Assembly (NCBI GenBank): GCA_017407115.1
Contig: JAFQXD010000010.1
Coordinates: 1-52,003, forward strand
Source: Methanobrevibacter sp.
GTDB lineage: Archaea > Methanobacteriota > Methanobacteria > Methanobacteriales > Methanobacteriaceae
Direction: 5' to 3'
Length of the DNA: 52,003 nucleotides
Shown here: one piece after another, positions 29,203 to 36,719 of the stretch
How positions within the stretch are numbered: position 1 is the first letter of the stretch
How the letters are laid out: each line of letters starts with the position of its first letter
The notes under the pieces: model-generated
Seen by the model: the letters and a program-made list of their open reading frames with translations, nothing else
What the model was told of the DNA's origin: nothing
Databases searched by the model: none
Made by a program: the position numbers and the translations under genes

Positions 29203-29577
29203 TTATTGATTATTTTCTTTATAGTTTTCAATAGCTGCCTGAAGCCCATCTGCTGCAAGGTTTGAACAGTGCATCTTGATTGGTGGAAGACCGTCCAATT
29301 CATCAGCAACATCATTTCTGGAAATTTTCAATGCTTCTTCAATGGTTTTTCCAACTGCAATCTCAGTAATCATACTGCTTGTTGCAATAGCTGCTCCGCA
29401 ACCAAAGGTTTGAAAGCTAATATCTTCAATTACTTCATCATCATTGACCTTAATGTAAATAGTCATTAAATCTCCACAGGTTGGGTTTCCAACAGTTCCC
29501 ACACCATTTGCATCTTCCATTTTTCTACAGTTTCTAGGGTTTGCAAAGTGATCCATTACTTTTTCTGAATAATCCAT
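29203..29577 (-). CDS. iscU: Fe-S cluster scaffold protein IscU/NifU-like
   Basis: The scaffold assembles [2Fe-2S]/[4Fe-4S] clusters from sulfur supplied by the neighbouring desulfurase. The 124-residue protein has all three conserved cysteines: C34 in NPTCGD with D36, C60 in TFGCGAA, and C104 in KMHCSNLA. I prefer ATG 29577 (MDYSEKVMDHF), which starts 2 bp after the nifS stop with AGGATGTG upstream; an earlier in-frame start inside nifS is unlikely. Co-transcribed with nifS. Confidence 0.95.
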   Translation of the reverse strand: MDYSEKVMDHFANPRNCRKMEDANGVGTVGNPTCGDLMTIYIKVNDDEVIEDISFQTFGCGAAIATSSMITEIAVGKTIEEALKISRNDVADELDGLPPIKMHCSNLAADGLQAAIENYKENNQ

Positions 29578-29579
29578 AA

Positions 29580-30788
29580 TTAACACATCCTACAATCATC
29601 ACCGTGTTTTGCACACATTACACCATCATAATCCAATTCCTGATTCCAGAGAGGTGACATTTCTCTTAGTCTAGCAACAGATTCTGCAATAACATTTACA
29701 AATTCATCTACATCAAAAGCATCACTTTCAGGAGCCAAGGATATTCTTAAAGATCCATGAACATCGACAGGGTCCAAACCTAAAGCAGTTAGAACAGGTG
29801 AAGCTTCCAACGTATTAGAGGAGCATGCTGAACCGGTTGAAGCCTGATAGCCTTTAGCATCCAATAAAAGTATTAAAGATTCACCTTCAATCGCCTTAAA
29901 TCTGAAGTTAACCAAGTTTGGCAACCGATTTTCACGGTCCCCATTCAAGTAGGATTCCGGAATGGTGCTCAATACCTTATCGATGAGTTCGTCTCTGATT
30001 GATGACAATTTTTCATAATGCTCATCTAATTGAGATGCTGCAAGTTCGCAAGCTTTTCCAAATCCAACAATACCAGGAACATTTTCAGTACCTGATCTGA
30101 TACCTTTTTCCTGACCTCCACCATGGATAAGTGGAACGACACGAGTTCCTTTTTTAATGTAAATTGCTCCAACACCTTTCGGACCATTAATTTTGTGAGA
30201 GGATAAAGATAACAAATCCACATTTAGTTTTTCAACATCCACTTCAATTTTACCGAAACTTTGTACCGCATCAGTGTGGAACTTAATTCCTTTTTCACGA
30301 GCAATTTTACCTATTTCTTCAATAGGCTGAATTGTACCAAGTTCATTATTGGCATGCATTACAGTTATTAAAATGGTTTCGGGAGTTATTGCCTCTTTTA
30401 AGTCTTCAATATTGATTATACCATTTTCATTGACTGGAAGGTAAGTAACCTTAAAGTCAAGAGATTCCAAAAATCCCAAAGTATTTTTTACAGCAGGGTG
30501 TTCAATATTTGTTGTAATGATATGTTTACCTTTTTTAGCCAATTTAAAGGCAATACCTTTAATAGCAAGGTTATCAGATTCTGATCCTCCACTTGTAAAA
30601 ATAATTTCTTCAGGTTTAGCATTGATTGCATCGGCCACCCTTTGACGAGCCAAATCTAATGCCTTTTTAGATTCACGACCATATTTATAAAGAGTGGAAG
30701 GATTTCCAAACTCTTGTGTGAAATACGGTTTCATTTCATTGAAAACTTCTTCACTAACTTGAGTAGTTGCTGAGTTATCTAAATACAT
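29580..30788 (-). CDS. nifS: Cysteine desulfurase NifS/IscS
   Basis: This PLP enzyme takes sulfur from cysteine for Fe-S clusters and other thio-cofactors. The 402 residues show YLDNSATTQVSEEV at the N-terminus, the PLP Lys in SLSSHKINGPKG (K199), and the persulfide Cys in STGSACSSNTLEAS (C322). The last 15 residues form an extra cysteine cluster (MCAKHGDDCRMC, C392/C399/C402) that could bind metal or relay sulfur. GGGGAGA precedes the ATG. It lies immediately upstream of iscU. Confidence 0.96.
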   Translation of the reverse strand: MYLDNSATTQVSEEVFNEMKPYFTQEFGNPSTLYKYGRESKKALDLARQRVADAINAKPEEIIFTSGGSESDNLAIKGIAFKLAKKGKHIITTNIEHPAVKNTLGFLESLDFKVTYLPVNENGIINIEDLKEAITPETILITVMHANNELGTIQPIEEIGKIAREKGIKFHTDAVQSFGKIEVDVEKLNVDLLSLSSHKINGPKGVGAIYIKKGTRVVPLIHGGGQEKGIRSGTENVPGIVGFGKACELAASQLDEHYEKLSSIRDELIDKVLSTIPESYLNGDRENRLPNLVNFRFKAIEGESLILLLDAKGYQASTGSACSSNTLEASPVLTALGLDPVDVHGSLRISLAPESDAFDVDEFVNVIAESVARLREMSPLWNQELDYDGVMCAKHGDDCRMC

Positions 30789-30848
30789 TCTCTATCTCCC
30801 CATTGTCTTTTTTTTATAAGTAAAATTTTATAATATAAATATTTAAAG

Positions 30849-30871
30849 TGAGTAAAGGGTTACTTTACTCA
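30849..30871 (-). terminator. Hairpin terminator overlapping the metY stop codon
   Basis: A perfect 9-bp inverted repeat (TGAGTAAAG, 5-nt loop, CTTTACTCA) includes the metY TGA stop. On the minus strand it is followed by T-rich sequence that also forms the TATA region of nifS. Confidence 0.55.
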
Positions 30872-32164
30872 GATACTGTCTAAAGCTTGAGTCAAATCAT
30901 CGATTAAATCATCTGCATCCTCAAGACCAATAGAAAGTCTAATGAAGTCAGGAGTTACACCAGTAGCTTCCTGTTCTTCAGGAGTTAATTGTTGGTGAGT
31001 TGTACTTGCGGGGTGGATTGCAAGGCTTTTTGCGTCCCCGATATTTGCAAGAATTGAGAATAATTCTAATTTTTCAATTACTTTTCTTCCTGCTTCTTCT
31101 CCACCTTCAACACCAAATCCTAAAATACCTGCAAAGTTATCTTTCAAGTATTTTTTATTGATTTTATAAGTTGGATGTGATTCCAAACCAGGATAGTTTA
31201 CCCATTTAACTTTTGGATGTGCTTCTAAAAATTTAGCCACTTTTAGAGCATTTTCAGAGTGTCTTTTTACACGTACATCCAAACTTTCAAGGCCTTGTAA
31301 GAATATGAAACTGTGAACAGGAGCTTGGGTTGCACCTAAGTCTCTTAAGAGTCTTGCTCTTGCTCTTACAGTAAATGCAATGTTACCTAATTCTGGAACA
31401 TCACCGAATGCATCCCAGAATACTAATCCATGGTAACTTGGATCCGGTTTAGTGAAGTTTGCAAATTTGCCGTTTCCCCAGTTGAATTTACCTGAATCTA
31501 CAATGTATCCTCCAACTGCAGTTCCGTGACCTCCAACATATTTGGTTGCTGATGCTGCAATAACGTCTGCACCATGTTCTAATGGTCTTACAAGTCCTAC
31601 CCCAACAGTGTTGTCCACAATCAATGGAATGTCATGTGAGTGTGCAATTTCAGCCAATACTTCAAAGTCAGGAACATCCAATTTTGGGTTTCCGATTGAT
31701 TCAACATAGATTGCCTTGGTCTTTTCATCAATTGCATCTTCAAAAGCTTTTAAGTCTTGTGAGTCAACAAATTTAACTTCTCTTGCGAGATCCTTGAAAG
31801 TATAATTGAATAATTGGTAAGTTCCACCGTAAAGGTTGTCTGCAGATACAATGTTGTCTCCAGGTTCAGTTACATTTAAAATTGCATATGAAATTGCTGC
31901 AAGACCACTTGATGTTGAAATACCTGAGTTACCGCCTTCGATAGCAGCAATTCTTGCTTCAAATACATCACTGGTAGGGTTAGTTAATCTGGAGTAAATT
32001 TGTCCAAATTCTTGAAGGGCGAATCTTCTTGCAGCCTCATCTGAGTCTTTAAATACATATGAAGTAGTCTGATAAATTGGAACTGCCTGAGCCCCAGTTG
32101 CTGGGTCTGGAGTTTGTCCTGCACGTACACCTAATGTTGCTAATCCATAATTTTTATTTGTCAT
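30869..32164 (-). CDS. metY: O-acetylhomoserine sulfhydrylase (aminocarboxypropyltransferase)
   Basis: MetY makes homocysteine from O-acetylhomoserine and sulfide, for methionine synthesis. The 431-residue PLP protein shows YQTTSYVFKDSDEAARRF, the SRLTNPT segment, AIYVESIGNPKLDVPD and the PLP Lys in SATKYVGGHGTAVGG (K208). The length is typical of the MetY branch of the Cys/Met PLP family; cystathionine gamma-synthases are usually shorter. AAGGTGAT precedes the ATG. The promoter carries palindromes shared with cysK, pointing to sulfur-dependent control. Confidence 0.95.
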   Translation of the reverse strand: MTNKNYGLATLGVRAGQTPDPATGAQAVPIYQTTSYVFKDSDEAARRFALQEFGQIYSRLTNPTSDVFEARIAAIEGGNSGISTSSGLAAISYAILNVTEPGDNIVSADNLYGGTYQLFNYTFKDLAREVKFVDSQDLKAFEDAIDEKTKAIYVESIGNPKLDVPDFEVLAEIAHSHDIPLIVDNTVGVGLVRPLEHGADVIAASATKYVGGHGTAVGGYIVDSGKFNWGNGKFANFTKPDPSYHGLVFWDAFGDVPELGNIAFTVRARARLLRDLGATQAPVHSFIFLQGLESLDVRVKRHSENALKVAKFLEAHPKVKWVNYPGLESHPTYKINKKYLKDNFAGILGFGVEGGEEAGRKVIEKLELFSILANIGDAKSLAIHPASTTHQQLTPEEQEATGVTPDFIRLSIGLEDADDLIDDLTQALDSI

Positions 32165-32350
32165 TAATAATCACCTTTATAAATAATTTCAGTAAAATAT
32201 ATCACGTGTTATATTCACTATATAACAATTGTTATTCTTAATATATAAATGTTTTGGTATACCTAAAAAAAGTTTAAGAATTAATTATAACTCATGTTAT
32301 ACAAATATAACATCTGTTATTTTTAGTATATAAAGGTTGTTATATTTTTG
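32165..32350 (-). promoter_or_regulatory. metY promoter with ATAACA-NN-TGTTAT operators
   Basis: On the minus strand a BRE-like ACCAAAACA and TATA TTTATATAT (about 32247-32260) put the start of transcription near 32225-32235, exactly at a perfect palindrome ATAACAATTGTTAT (32222-32235). A second copy, ATAACATCTGTTAT, lies at 32307-32320 and half-sites occur at 32295-32312. The same promoter block and palindromes precede cysK. The arrangement suggests repression by a dimeric regulator. A plus-strand TATA (GTATATAAAGG, about 32336-32346) is also present, with no clear gene behind it. Confidence 0.6.
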
Positions 32351-32575
32351 AAAAGAAGCTCACAAATAATAATTAAAAATCGCAGAATAAGAATTAAGAA
32401 AAGGGAAAATTAAAATAAAAAATTGAAAAATCATCAATACCCTCAAATATTCCTTTTTCTCTTTTGGTTTAATAACAAATTCAACATTTTAACTCTGAAT
32501 ACCCTCAGCATAACATTCAATGTATCATTGTTATTCACTAATCATTCATTTAACCCTAAATATATATAAAAAAAG
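32351..32575. other. Intergenic sequence, nothing recognised
   Basis: AT-rich non-coding sequence between the metY regulatory region and the end of a small minus-strand gene. A purine-rich stretch (about 32365-32425) and TATATATA-type sequence are the only features. No frame above 20 codons with a ribosome binding site was found. Confidence 0.4.
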
Positions 32576-32701
32576 TTATTTATCACCAAGAACTTCAGAA
32601 ATTATACTTTCTTTCTTTGTTTGAGTAACATGATTAGTATGTGGTTCAGAATACCAACCATCTTCCTCTTTCTTTTTTTCAACCATTTTTTCATTAACCA
32701 T
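32576..32701 (-). CDS. 41-residue charged small protein
   Basis: A short frame reads MVNEKMVEKKKEEDGWYSEP then HTNHVTQTKKESIISEVLGD and K before a stop. GAGGT sits six bases before the ATG, a good site. It starts 10 bp after the membrane-protein gene, so the two are probably co-transcribed. The protein is soluble and highly charged, with a single Trp-Tyr patch; I recognise no family. Confidence 0.6.
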   Translation of the reverse strand: MVNEKMVEKKKEEDGWYSEPHTNHVTQTKKESIISEVLGDK

Positions 32702-32711
32702 AAAATAACCT

Positions 32712-33224
32712 CTAATTTACTATTAAAACTAGGTAAATAATAAATATTGTGGTAGAAATTATTCCACATTTTATTAATTTCAATCCTAAATTTCCCCTAT
32801 AATTCTTTTCTTCTAAAATTTCATCATTTTCTTCAACACATTTATTTAAGCTTATAAGAGTATTTTTAACAATATAACTCAATGAGTTCTTATTCTTTCC
32901 AAACTGTATTAACCAATCTATTCTCGGCACAGTTTGAATTTGGTCTATATTGTTTAATGTTGACATGAAAACCAATAACGAAGCCAAATAGAACAACAAC
33001 GAAGCAATAAAAATACTAAATAAAACAATTATTTCTAAATCTGAAATAAACTCCTTAAATTCTATCAGTCTTGGAAGAATAGTACATTGAATTGTTAACA
33101 TTACTCCTAGAAAAGCAACAATTGATTTATTTTTACTATCAATTAATTCGTTTCTTTGTACTTCCTCATCATACCTGTGAAGCGCCAACTCAAGCAATAT
33201 CATTCCAGAATTTTTATCTTCCAT
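32712..33224 (-). CDS. Three-helix membrane protein, possible effector-type
   Basis: I chose the ATG at 33224 because AAGGAGTG lies five bases upstream; the longer frame to 33296 has no such site. The 170-residue protein has an amphipathic N-terminal helix (LLELALHRYDEEVQRNELID). Three transmembrane helices follow (roughly SIVAFLGVMLTIQCTI, LEIIVLFSIFIASLLFYLAS, and IISTTIFIIYLVLIV near the C-terminus), with a cytosolic helical region before the last. The layout resembles small membrane effectors of defence systems such as SLATT or PycTM types. No cyclase or sensor gene is adjacent, so that is only a suggestion. Confidence 0.7.
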   Translation of the reverse strand: MEDKNSGMILLELALHRYDEEVQRNELIDSKNKSIVAFLGVMLTIQCTILPRLIEFKEFISDLEIIVLFSIFIASLLFYLASLLVFMSTLNNIDQIQTVPRIDWLIQFGKNKNSLSYIVKNTLISLNKCVEENDEILEEKNYRGNLGLKLIKCGIISTTIFIIYLVLIVN

Positions 33225-34032
33225 CAAAACACTCCTTAAACCTAAAAAAGGAGAAAAAATCTCATTAATCAGAATATTAATGGATCCACAAACCATTTAT
33301 AATCATCGGGATGCCTGTCCAATATCTTTCTTTCATTTTCTGATAATCTTCAATTCGAATATATTCCAAACATTTTTAATTTCTCCAATTTTCCCAAAAT
33401 ACAAAATTGATTTTAACTTGTATTTTTTGGAAATTAATTCTTATAGAGATTAATTAGATTAATTTAGAATATATAGTTTTCTATATTGGATTAAAGCAAT
33501 TTTTATGCCAGTATACAAAAAAATAAGTTCATATCAATATTGTTTTATCCTTGTAATTAATGTTAAAAATAGTTTACATAATTGATTGGAAAAAAAGAGA
33601 AAAAATCTCCCCAATTATTAATTTCATAACCTAAATCCTGCAGGTCACTTCTTATTTTATCAGACAAATCATATTGTTATAATCTCTCAGATACATCTAG
33701 TCAAAAAACCAATTACTATATTTTAACTAAAATTTCACCTGGAAAAAAACATTTTCCATCGAGTGACTGAAAGATCAAATAAAAACTTTGAAAAAGTATT
33801 CATTTGTTGAGGTCTTAAAAAATACTTAATATCAATAGCCAAATTTTTTATTTTCTCTTTAACGTTGCAAAATAAAAACTAATTTATTCTACAGTTTTAC
33901 TTTTTTTACCTTTTAGTATAAATAGCTACCTTATTGTTGATGAATCATATTATTGTCAAAAAGATGAAATTACTAAAAATAGTAAAGATAAAAAATACAG
34001 TGTAAAAATAGTAAAAAATAGGAGTAAAACTC
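33225..34032. other. Long intergenic region with degenerate remnants
   Basis: About 800 bp with no intact gene. On the minus strand, 33241-33340 contains a 26-codon open tail (EN-ERKILDRHPDDYKWFVDP) that may be a gene remnant. The cysS-like relic lies at 33615-33676. An inverted repeat of AAGTATT/AATACTT occurs around 33794-33831. The remainder is AT-rich without recognisable content. Confidence 0.5.
33615..33676 (-). pseudogene. Relic of the 3' end of a second cysS copy
   Basis: The minus strand reads QYDLSDKIRSDLQDLGYEIN, nearly the same as the C-terminus of the intact CysS (QYDLSDKIRDNLQSLGYEIN) encoded 400 bp away. The stop codon is lost and nothing recognisable precedes it. It indicates a duplicated, or laterally acquired, cysS that decayed. 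Confidence 0.8.
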
Positions 34033-35382
34033 CTAATCATTTATTTCATAACCTAAAGATTGTAGGTTATCTCTTATTTTATCGGATAAATCATATTGTT
34101 TGTTGGCTCTTAACTCAGATCTAACTTCAGAAATTAATTCGAGTAAATCATCACTTCCGGCATCGACCTCTTCAGTTTCAAAACTAACACCAAAAATATG
34201 GGCCGCATCATCCAGAAATGATTTTATAGCAATTTTATCTTCGCTAGACAATGAATCCAATTCATTTTTGGAATCGTTAATCAAACCGAAAATAGCTGCA
34301 ATAGCTTTTGGAGTGTTGAAGTCATCATCCATGCTGCTGAAGAATTCACCAGCCCATTTATCCAATATTTCATAATCAGAATCAAAATTTTCAGTTACTT
34401 CAACATCTAGAAGTTCATAGTATTTCCTAATCCTATCCAAACTTTTTTCAGATTGGTGAAGTGAATCTTTTGAAAAGTCAATCGGACTTCTGTAATGTGT
34501 AGATAAAACAAAGAATCTGAAAGTTTCAGGAGCATAATCTTTTAATAATTCACGAATAGTGATGAAATTATTTAAAGATTTTGACATCTTTTCTCCATTA
34601 ACATTTAAAAATCCAGTGTGCAACCAGAATTTTACCATTGGAGCTTTTCCTGAAACGGCTTCCATTTGTGTAATTTCCGCTTCGTGGTGTGGGAAAATCA
34701 AGTCAAGACCTCCACCGTGAGCATCATATTGAGGTCCGAAGTAGTATTCAGTTATAGCTGTATCTTCAATGTGCCAGCCAGGTCTTCCGTCTCCCCATGG
34801 GGACGGCCAAGTTGGTTCATCCACTCCAACTCGTTTTTTCCAAAGTGCAAAGTCCTGCGGGTTTTTCTTGGTTGTGTCAGCCAAATCTCTGTGAGATTCC
34901 AGCTCTTCAACATTTCTGTTGGATAATTTACCGAATTCAGGGAACTTATCTATTTCAAAGTAAACTCCATCTTCGGTTTCATAAGCAAAACCCTTATCAA
35001 TTAATCTTTGAATTTGGTCTAATATTTCATCAACATGATCTGTTGCTCTTGCAAATAAATTGACCCCATTGACATTTAATTTGTTCATATCTTCAATGTA
35101 TCTTTTTTCAAATTTTCTAGCTAACTCACCTGCAGGAATTCCGCTTTCCTTTGATCGGTTGATGATTTTATCATCAATGTCAGTAATGTTTTGGATATAA
35201 AATACCGCATATCCTTTGTATTCCAGATATCTTTTAATTGTGTCAAAGGAAATGTATGTTCTTCCGTGTCCAATGTGAGCATCATCATAAACAGTAGGTC
35301 CGCAAACAAACAGGTTAACTCTGTTTTTATTAATAGTTACAAAATCCTCTTTACTGCGAGTTAAAGTTGAATAGACGTCCAT
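34033..35382 (-). CDS. cysS: Cysteinyl-tRNA synthetase
   Basis: CysRS charges tRNA-Cys directly with cysteine, in contrast to the SepRS/SepCysS route of many methanogens. The 449-residue class I enzyme has the zinc Cys27 in FVCGPTVYDD, the HIGH box (36-39), the WHIEDTA segment with further zinc ligands, HHEAEITQMEA and the KMSKS loop in GEKMSKSLNNF. Its position beside tRNA-Cys, cysE and cysK links synthesis and use of cysteine. A relic of its 3' end lies downstream. Confidence 0.97.
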   Translation of the reverse strand: MDVYSTLTRSKEDFVTINKNRVNLFVCGPTVYDDAHIGHGRTYISFDTIKRYLEYKGYAVFYIQNITDIDDKIINRSKESGIPAGELARKFEKRYIEDMNKLNVNGVNLFARATDHVDEILDQIQRLIDKGFAYETEDGVYFEIDKFPEFGKLSNRNVEELESHRDLADTTKKNPQDFALWKKRVGVDEPTWPSPWGDGRPGWHIEDTAITEYYFGPQYDAHGGGLDLIFPHHEAEITQMEAVSGKAPMVKFWLHTGFLNVNGEKMSKSLNNFITIRELLKDYAPETFRFFVLSTHYRSPIDFSKDSLHQSEKSLDRIRKYYELLDVEVTENFDSDYEILDKWAGEFFSSMDDDFNTPKAIAAIFGLINDSKNELDSLSSEDKIAIKSFLDDAAHIFGVSFETEEVDAGSDDLLELISEVRSELRANKQYDLSDKIRDNLQSLGYEIND

Positions 35383-35414
35383 AAAAAATAACCTCGAAAA
35401 ATAGTAATTATAAA

Positions 35415-35486
35415 AGGCAAGTGAGGGATTTGAACCCCCGTATTATGGTCTGCAGCCACACACCTAAGCCACTCGGTAAACTTGCC
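35415..35486 (-). tRNA. tRNA-Cys (anticodon GCA)
   Basis: The complement folds into a cloverleaf. It has a perfect 7-bp acceptor stem (GGCAAGT/ACTTGCC), a short D arm (ACC/GGT) around GAGTGGCTTA, and an anticodon stem TGTGG/CCATA with loop CTGCAGA giving anticodon GCA. The T stem is GGGGG/CCCTC with loop TTCAAAT. The discriminator base is U73, the identity base of tRNA-Cys. CCA is not encoded and no intron is present. It lies between cysS and the HTH gene; TATA-like sequence precedes it (about 35498-35510). Confidence 0.95.
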
Positions 35487-35557
35487 ACTAAACATTAAAG
35501 TATAATAAAATATTGGTTAGTAATACTTTAAATAGTTTACTATAAAATCCAATATTT

Positions 35558-35938
35558 TTAGCATTTAGTAGTTTCAGAACCTAAACAAGATTGACAATCT
35601 TCACCAAGTTCGGACTTATCAATATTAAGTTGGTCTAGAATATCGGCAGTTTCGACATGCTTGCATATTGAACATGTCCTTCCAATCAGCTGAGCTTTTG
35701 TAGCTCTTCCATCTGCCAATTCCTGAGCAAAGTCCCTAACCATTTTTCTTACATTATCATCAAGTTTGATTCCGCTTCCACGTTTATCAGTTATATACTG
35801 TGATACTGCAGGCTGTGTAATGTCCATAAGTTCAGAGACATCCTTTTGCCTCATGCCTAAATTTAAAAGTTCTTTAGCTAATTCTGATCTAATAGCTGGT
35901 ATGACATACCAAACAACGATTTCACAAGGTGGTTTCAT
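35558..35938 (-). CDS. HTH regulator with C-terminal cysteine cluster, candidate sulfur/cysteine regulator
   Basis: The 126-residue protein has an XRE/Fis-like helix-turn-helix (GMRQKDVSELMDITQPAVSQYI, residues 29-50) and a C-terminal cysteine set, C89-x2-C92 (TCSICKHV) and C115-x2-C118 (DCQSCLG), plus C126. The cysteines could bind an Fe-S cluster or zinc. This layout matches a family of predicted archaeal regulators. It lies 12 bp after cysE in the same direction, so it is probably in the cysK-cysE operon. It is the obvious candidate to bind the palindromes before metY and cysK; that is inference. Confidence 0.85.
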   Translation of the reverse strand: MKPPCEIVVWYVIPAIRSELAKELLNLGMRQKDVSELMDITQPAVSQYITDKRGSGIKLDDNVRKMVRDFAQELADGRATKAQLIGRTCSICKHVETADILDQLNIDKSELGEDCQSCLGSETTKC

Positions 35939-35950
35939 AAAAAATCCCTT

Positions 35951-36658
35951 CTATTTTTTAAACAAATCCTCTAATTCTTCTTGTTCATCTCTAATATCTT
36001 CTGCTAAACAGATTTCGTTTTTGTCAAACAGAATCTTAATTTGTTCATCATTTTCCTTGAGGTGTTTTTCCAAAGTTCTGATTGCATCTGCAACAGGGTC
36101 AGGAAGTTTATCGTGGTCAAGATTAACTTTCTTGTAGGAAACACCCTTACATTTAACGATACGGCCAGGAACGCCAACACATGTTGATTCGGCAGGAACA
36201 TCCTTTAGCACAACTGCACCAGTACCAATTTTAGAGTACTCTCCAATTGTAATGTTTCCCATTACTTTAGCACCTGCACCAACAATGACTCCACGTTCAA
36301 GTGTTGGATGTCTTTTGGTTTTTTCTGTACTGGTTCCTCCAAGGATTACTCCTTGATATAACAATACGTCATCACCTACAACTGCTGTTTCTCCAACAAC
36401 AACTCCCATTCCATGATCAATGAAAACTCTTTTACCGAATGTTGCACCAGGATGAATTTCGATTCCTGTAAGAAATCTTGCTATATTTGAATTGATACGA
36501 GCTAAAAGCTTTAAAGAATGATTCCATAGCCAATGACTTACCCTATGGAATAATAAAGCATAAAATCCAGGATAACACAAGAAAATCTCTAATGTAGACC
36601 TTGCGGCTGGATCTTTCTGCTTGATAGCTTTTATTTCATCCCTTAAATTTTTAAACAT
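35951..36658 (-). CDS. cysE: Serine O-acetyltransferase
   Basis: CysE acetylates serine with acetyl-CoA to O-acetylserine, the CysK substrate. I chose ATG 36658 (MFKNLRDEIKAIKQKD) because GAGGT lies six bases upstream. The 235-residue protein has the family's helical N-terminus (LCYPGFYALLFHRVSHWLW) and a left-handed beta-helix of hexapeptide repeats with the catalytic His region FIDHGMGVVVGETAVVGD and GGTSTEKTKRHPTL. A ~60-residue charged C-terminal extension follows. The gene is probably of bacterial origin, since most methanogens lack this route. Confidence 0.95.
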   Translation of the reverse strand: MFKNLRDEIKAIKQKDPAARSTLEIFLCYPGFYALLFHRVSHWLWNHSLKLLARINSNIARFLTGIEIHPGATFGKRVFIDHGMGVVVGETAVVGDDVLLYQGVILGGTSTEKTKRHPTLERGVIVGAGAKVMGNITIGEYSKIGTGAVVLKDVPAESTCVGVPGRIVKCKGVSYKKVNLDHDKLPDPVADAIRTLEKHLKENDEQIKILFDKNEICLAEDIRDEQEELEDLFKK

Positions 36659-36675
36659 CGGCAAACCTCAAAGAT

Positions 36676-36699
36676 TGTTATACATAAAATTATATAACA
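36676..36699. promoter_or_regulatory. Widely spaced operator half-sites between cysK and cysE
   Basis: TGTTAT (36676-36681) and ATAACA (36694-36699) are the same half-sites found in the metY and cysK promoters, here in reversed order 12 bp apart. Together with a TATA-like TTATATAA they may give cysE and the HTH gene their own controlled promoter. Confidence 0.4.
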
Positions 36700-36719
36700 T
36701 ATAGTATAAATAGTTATTC

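Noticed and set aside
32165..32350. SAM or other known riboswitch in the metY leader
   Set aside because: No riboswitch core was recognised; the leader is short and dominated by palindromic operator-like DNA.
33241..33340. Short minus-strand tail encoding ERKILDRHPDDYKWFVDP
   Set aside because: Only 26 codons are open with no start signal; it may be a remnant but I cannot name its family.
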